A stretch of 20,633 nt of DNA from Sysuimicrobium calidum (GTDB lineage: Bacteria > Sysuimicrobiota > Sysuimicrobiia > Sysuimicrobiales > Sysuimicrobiaceae): contig JAVKHN010000034.1 in the NCBI GenBank assembly GCA_031459935.1, positions 1 to 20,633 on the forward strand, read 5' to 3'. The notes below the pieces were generated by a model, which saw only the letters and a list, made by a program, of their open reading frames with translations, made no database searches and had not been told where the DNA came from. Shown here in pieces: positions 19,171 to 20,633 of this stretch (position 1 is its first letter; each line of letters begins with the position of its first letter). Position numbers and translations under genes: made by a program.

Positions 19171-20633
19171 AGCCTCCCCCGGGCGCATCGAAGGTCTGGG
19201 GCGCACGGCGCTGTGCGGTGCGCCCCTCGTGCTCTTGCTTGCCCTCTTCCTCTGCGCGCCGGGCTACGCCTCCGTTCAGGTGCAGGCGCGGCTGGGATGG
19301 GAGGGGTGGGTGCGTCCCGGCTTCTGGCATCCCCTCCTCGTCCTCCTGCGGTCGCCTGCATCCCTGGAGGGGTGGATGGTGGTAGAGATCTCCCCGGGTT
19401 CGGGGAGCCGGGTGCGCTACCGCCACCCCCTTCACCTTCCGGGCAATTCCCCGAGGGTGTTCCACCTAACCCTTCCCCTCCTGGATCCCCGGGGGCCGGT
19501 CGAGATCTCCGTGGAGACGGAGGACCGGACCGTCGCCCGCACCACCCTGCGGATCCCCCCCCAGCGGATGGCCCAGAGCCTGGTGGCAGTGGTGGACCGG
19601 GAAGGACGGGGACCCGGTCGCCTCGCGGATCCGGGCCGGCGCGTGGCGGTTGTGATCCGGGAGCGGGATCTCCCCGAGAACCCGCTGGCTTACACCTCCC
19701 TCGATGCCCTCGCGATCCGGACCCTCCTGGAGCGCGAGCTGAACCGGCGACAGCGGGAAGCCCTCAGAGCCTGGGTCCTGCACGGGGGATGGGTCCTGGT
19801 GGAGCGTGCTTTCCGTCCCTCTGGTCCCCTGGGAACCTGGCTGCTGGCGGCAACCACGTCCCCTGCTGGGCTCGGGAGGGTCGAGTTCTGGGATCCCGCA
19901 GGCGTACAGCCGGGTGGCGCGGGAAGGAGATCCCTCCGCAGGGCTGTGGAATGGAGCCCGGAGGAAGCGGCCCGCCCACGCCCGCCTTTCGGGCTCGTGG
20001 CCTGGGGACTCGCGGGCGCATGGCTCGTGCTGTTCCTTGCGCTTCGGGCAGGTGCCGTGCGCCCGTGGGGGTGGGTGGGGCTTCCTGTGGGTGTGGGGGT
20101 TGCGACGGCAGGCCTCCTGCTCCTCGCGGCGGAGGTGCGCCGCCAGGTGACCCTCCCGGAGCGCAGGTGGGTGACGGTGGTGGTGGAAGAGATGGCGTGG
20201 ACGTATGGCCTCGCAAGCCACCGTTCCGCTTACGGCGGGCCCGCCGTCGTGGAGCTTCCCTCCGGCTCCTCCGTTCTCCTTCAGGGCGCTTTCCCGGAAG
20301 CGGAGATATGGGAGGAGGAAGGGGTCCGGGTACGCTTCCATCAGCAGCCCGCGCAGCCCCTCTTCCTCCGGTGGGAGCGGGTTTCCGGAGCGGAACTCGC
20401 GGCGGAGGTAGACAGACAGGGCCGCTGGCTGGAACTCCGCGGAGGCCAGCTGGGGCGATCCTGGCTCGTGTGGAACGGCCGGGCGATGGAGTTCCGCAGC
20501 CTCCGGGAGGGCCGCACGGCTCTGGAAGCCGGGGCATGGCAATCCCTGGACGGAGCCCACCCCGGGATGCGCCTGGGGCGTCGGCTGGTTCCCGGCTGGG
20601 ATGGTATAATGAGATCCTACCCGGTGCTGCTGG
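19133..20633 (+). CDS. Secreted/membrane protein of unknown function, truncated by window end
   Basis: An uninterrupted + frame of 500 codons runs off the 3' end. From CTG 19133 it starts with a basic stretch rich in Arg (1-24), a hydrophobic core APLVLLLALFLCAPGYA (30-46) and a probable signal-peptidase site after GYA. A beta-rich region (47-140) follows. Then comes a segment around LDALAIRTLLERELNRRQRE (190-209) and ALRAWVLHGGWVLVERA (210-226), with GLGRVEFWDPAG (246-257); it looks like the glutamine-amidotransferase-like fold found in large bacterial surface proteins. Two membrane helices (about 286-305 and 313-333) precede a second soluble part. No ATG or GTG lies in frame upstream of the signal core; GTG 19229 and TTG 19235 would remove the basic region. 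CTG 19133 has GGGGAAAGGAAAT just upstream and overlaps fmdB by 38 bp. I do not recognise a named family. Confidence 0.75.
   Translation, partial: MRTQPRGRTRTARASPGRIEGLGRTALCGAPLVLLLALFLCAPGYASVQVQARLGWEGWVRPGFWHPLLVLLRSPASLEGWMVVEISPGSGSRVRYRHPLHLPGNSPRVFHLTLPLLDPRGPVEISVETEDRTVARTTLRIPPQRMAQSLVAVVDREGRGPGRLADPGRRVAVVIRERDLPENPLAYTSLDALAIRTLLERELNRRQREALRAWVLHGGWVLVERAFRPSGPLGTWLLAATTSPAGLGRVEFWDPAGVQPGGAGRRSLRRAVEWSPEEAARPRPPFGLVAWGLAGAWLVLFLALRAGAVRPWGWVGLPVGVGVATAGLLLLAAEVRRQVTLPERRWVTVVVEEMAWTYGLASHRSAYGGPAVVELPSGSSVLLQGAFPEAEIWEEEGVRVRFHQQPAQPLFLRWERVSGAELAAEVDRQGRWLELRGGQLGRSWLVWNGRAMEFRSLREGRTALEAGAWQSLDGAHPGMRLGRRLVPGWDGIMRSYPVLL
20602..20610 (+). promoter_or_regulatory. Putative extended -10 promoter (TGGTATAAT) at the window end
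   Basis: A perfect TATAAT (20605-20610) preceded by TGG lies inside the terminal reading frame and has the same form as the elements before codY and rpsB. No -35 is seen at normal spacing. It may drive a gene beyond the window; with the frame still open, it could also be a chance match. Confidence 0.35.

Noticed and set aside
19466..20560. Long minus-strand frame opposite the terminal gene
   Set aside because: The + frame has a signal peptide, membrane helices and family-like motifs and stays open for 500 codons; the minus frame is Pro/Arg/Gly-rich low-complexity sequence.
1..20633. Search for CRISPR arrays, tRNA/rRNA genes, insertion sequences, prophage genes or direct-repeat attachment sites
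   Set aside because: None was seen. The only recombinase is the core XerC, and apparent short repeats are GC-rich codon runs within genes.

Overview
This window is a dense, GC-rich stretch of bacterial core genome, read almost entirely on the + strand. The gene order dprA – topA – xerC – hslV – hslU – codY – rpsB – tsf – pyrH – frr – uppS – cdsA – dxr – rseP is the one known from Bacillota (Bacillus has smf-topA-gid-codV-codW-clpY-codY, then flagellar genes, then rpsB to rasP). A recognisable CodY with an almost canonical DNA-binding domain supports Bacillota or a close relative. The strong G/C bias points to a GC-rich, possibly thermophilic lineage (Symbiobacterium/Thermaerobacter/Limnochorda-like, or an uncultured candidate group). 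The exact taxon is inference.

Layout. 9-1067: dprA. 1064-3526, minus strand: a class II (adenosylcobalamin) ribonucleotide reductase set between dprA and topA; its stop codon overlaps that of dprA. 3612-8537: topA, xerC, hslV and hslU, coupled by overlaps; trmFO/gid, which sits between topA and xerC in Bacillus, is absent. 8592-9335: codY, behind its own extended -10 promoter. 9336-9505: a promoter with an inverted repeat at its -10 and a structured rpsB leader. 9506-16258: rpsB, tsf, pyrH, frr, a 69-aa PASTA-like ORF, uppS, cdsA, dxr and rseP, nearly all joined by 1-29 bp overlaps and so probably one transcript. They link translation (S2, EF-Ts, RRF), UMP supply, isoprenoid precursors (Dxr), the undecaprenyl carrier (UppS), phospholipid precursors (CdsA) and membrane stress proteolysis (RseP). 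16271-20633: a less conserved tail with an MgtC/SapB membrane protein, a rhomboid protease, an archaeal-type S-adenosylmethionine synthetase, an FmdB-type zinc ribbon, and an unrecognised secreted/membrane protein that runs off the window.

There is no mobile element, CRISPR array, tRNA or rRNA, and no gene-free stretch over 300 bp. The points most worth a second look are: two genes (hslV and the terminal membrane protein) whose only sensible start is CTG; a stand-alone PASTA-like mini-protein between frr and uppS; the archaeal-type MAT; a CodY with a shortened effector domain; the inverted repeat and leader structure before rpsB; and recurring TGG-TAWAMT extended -10 promoters. I see no clear new multi-gene system; most of the window is ordinary housekeeping.
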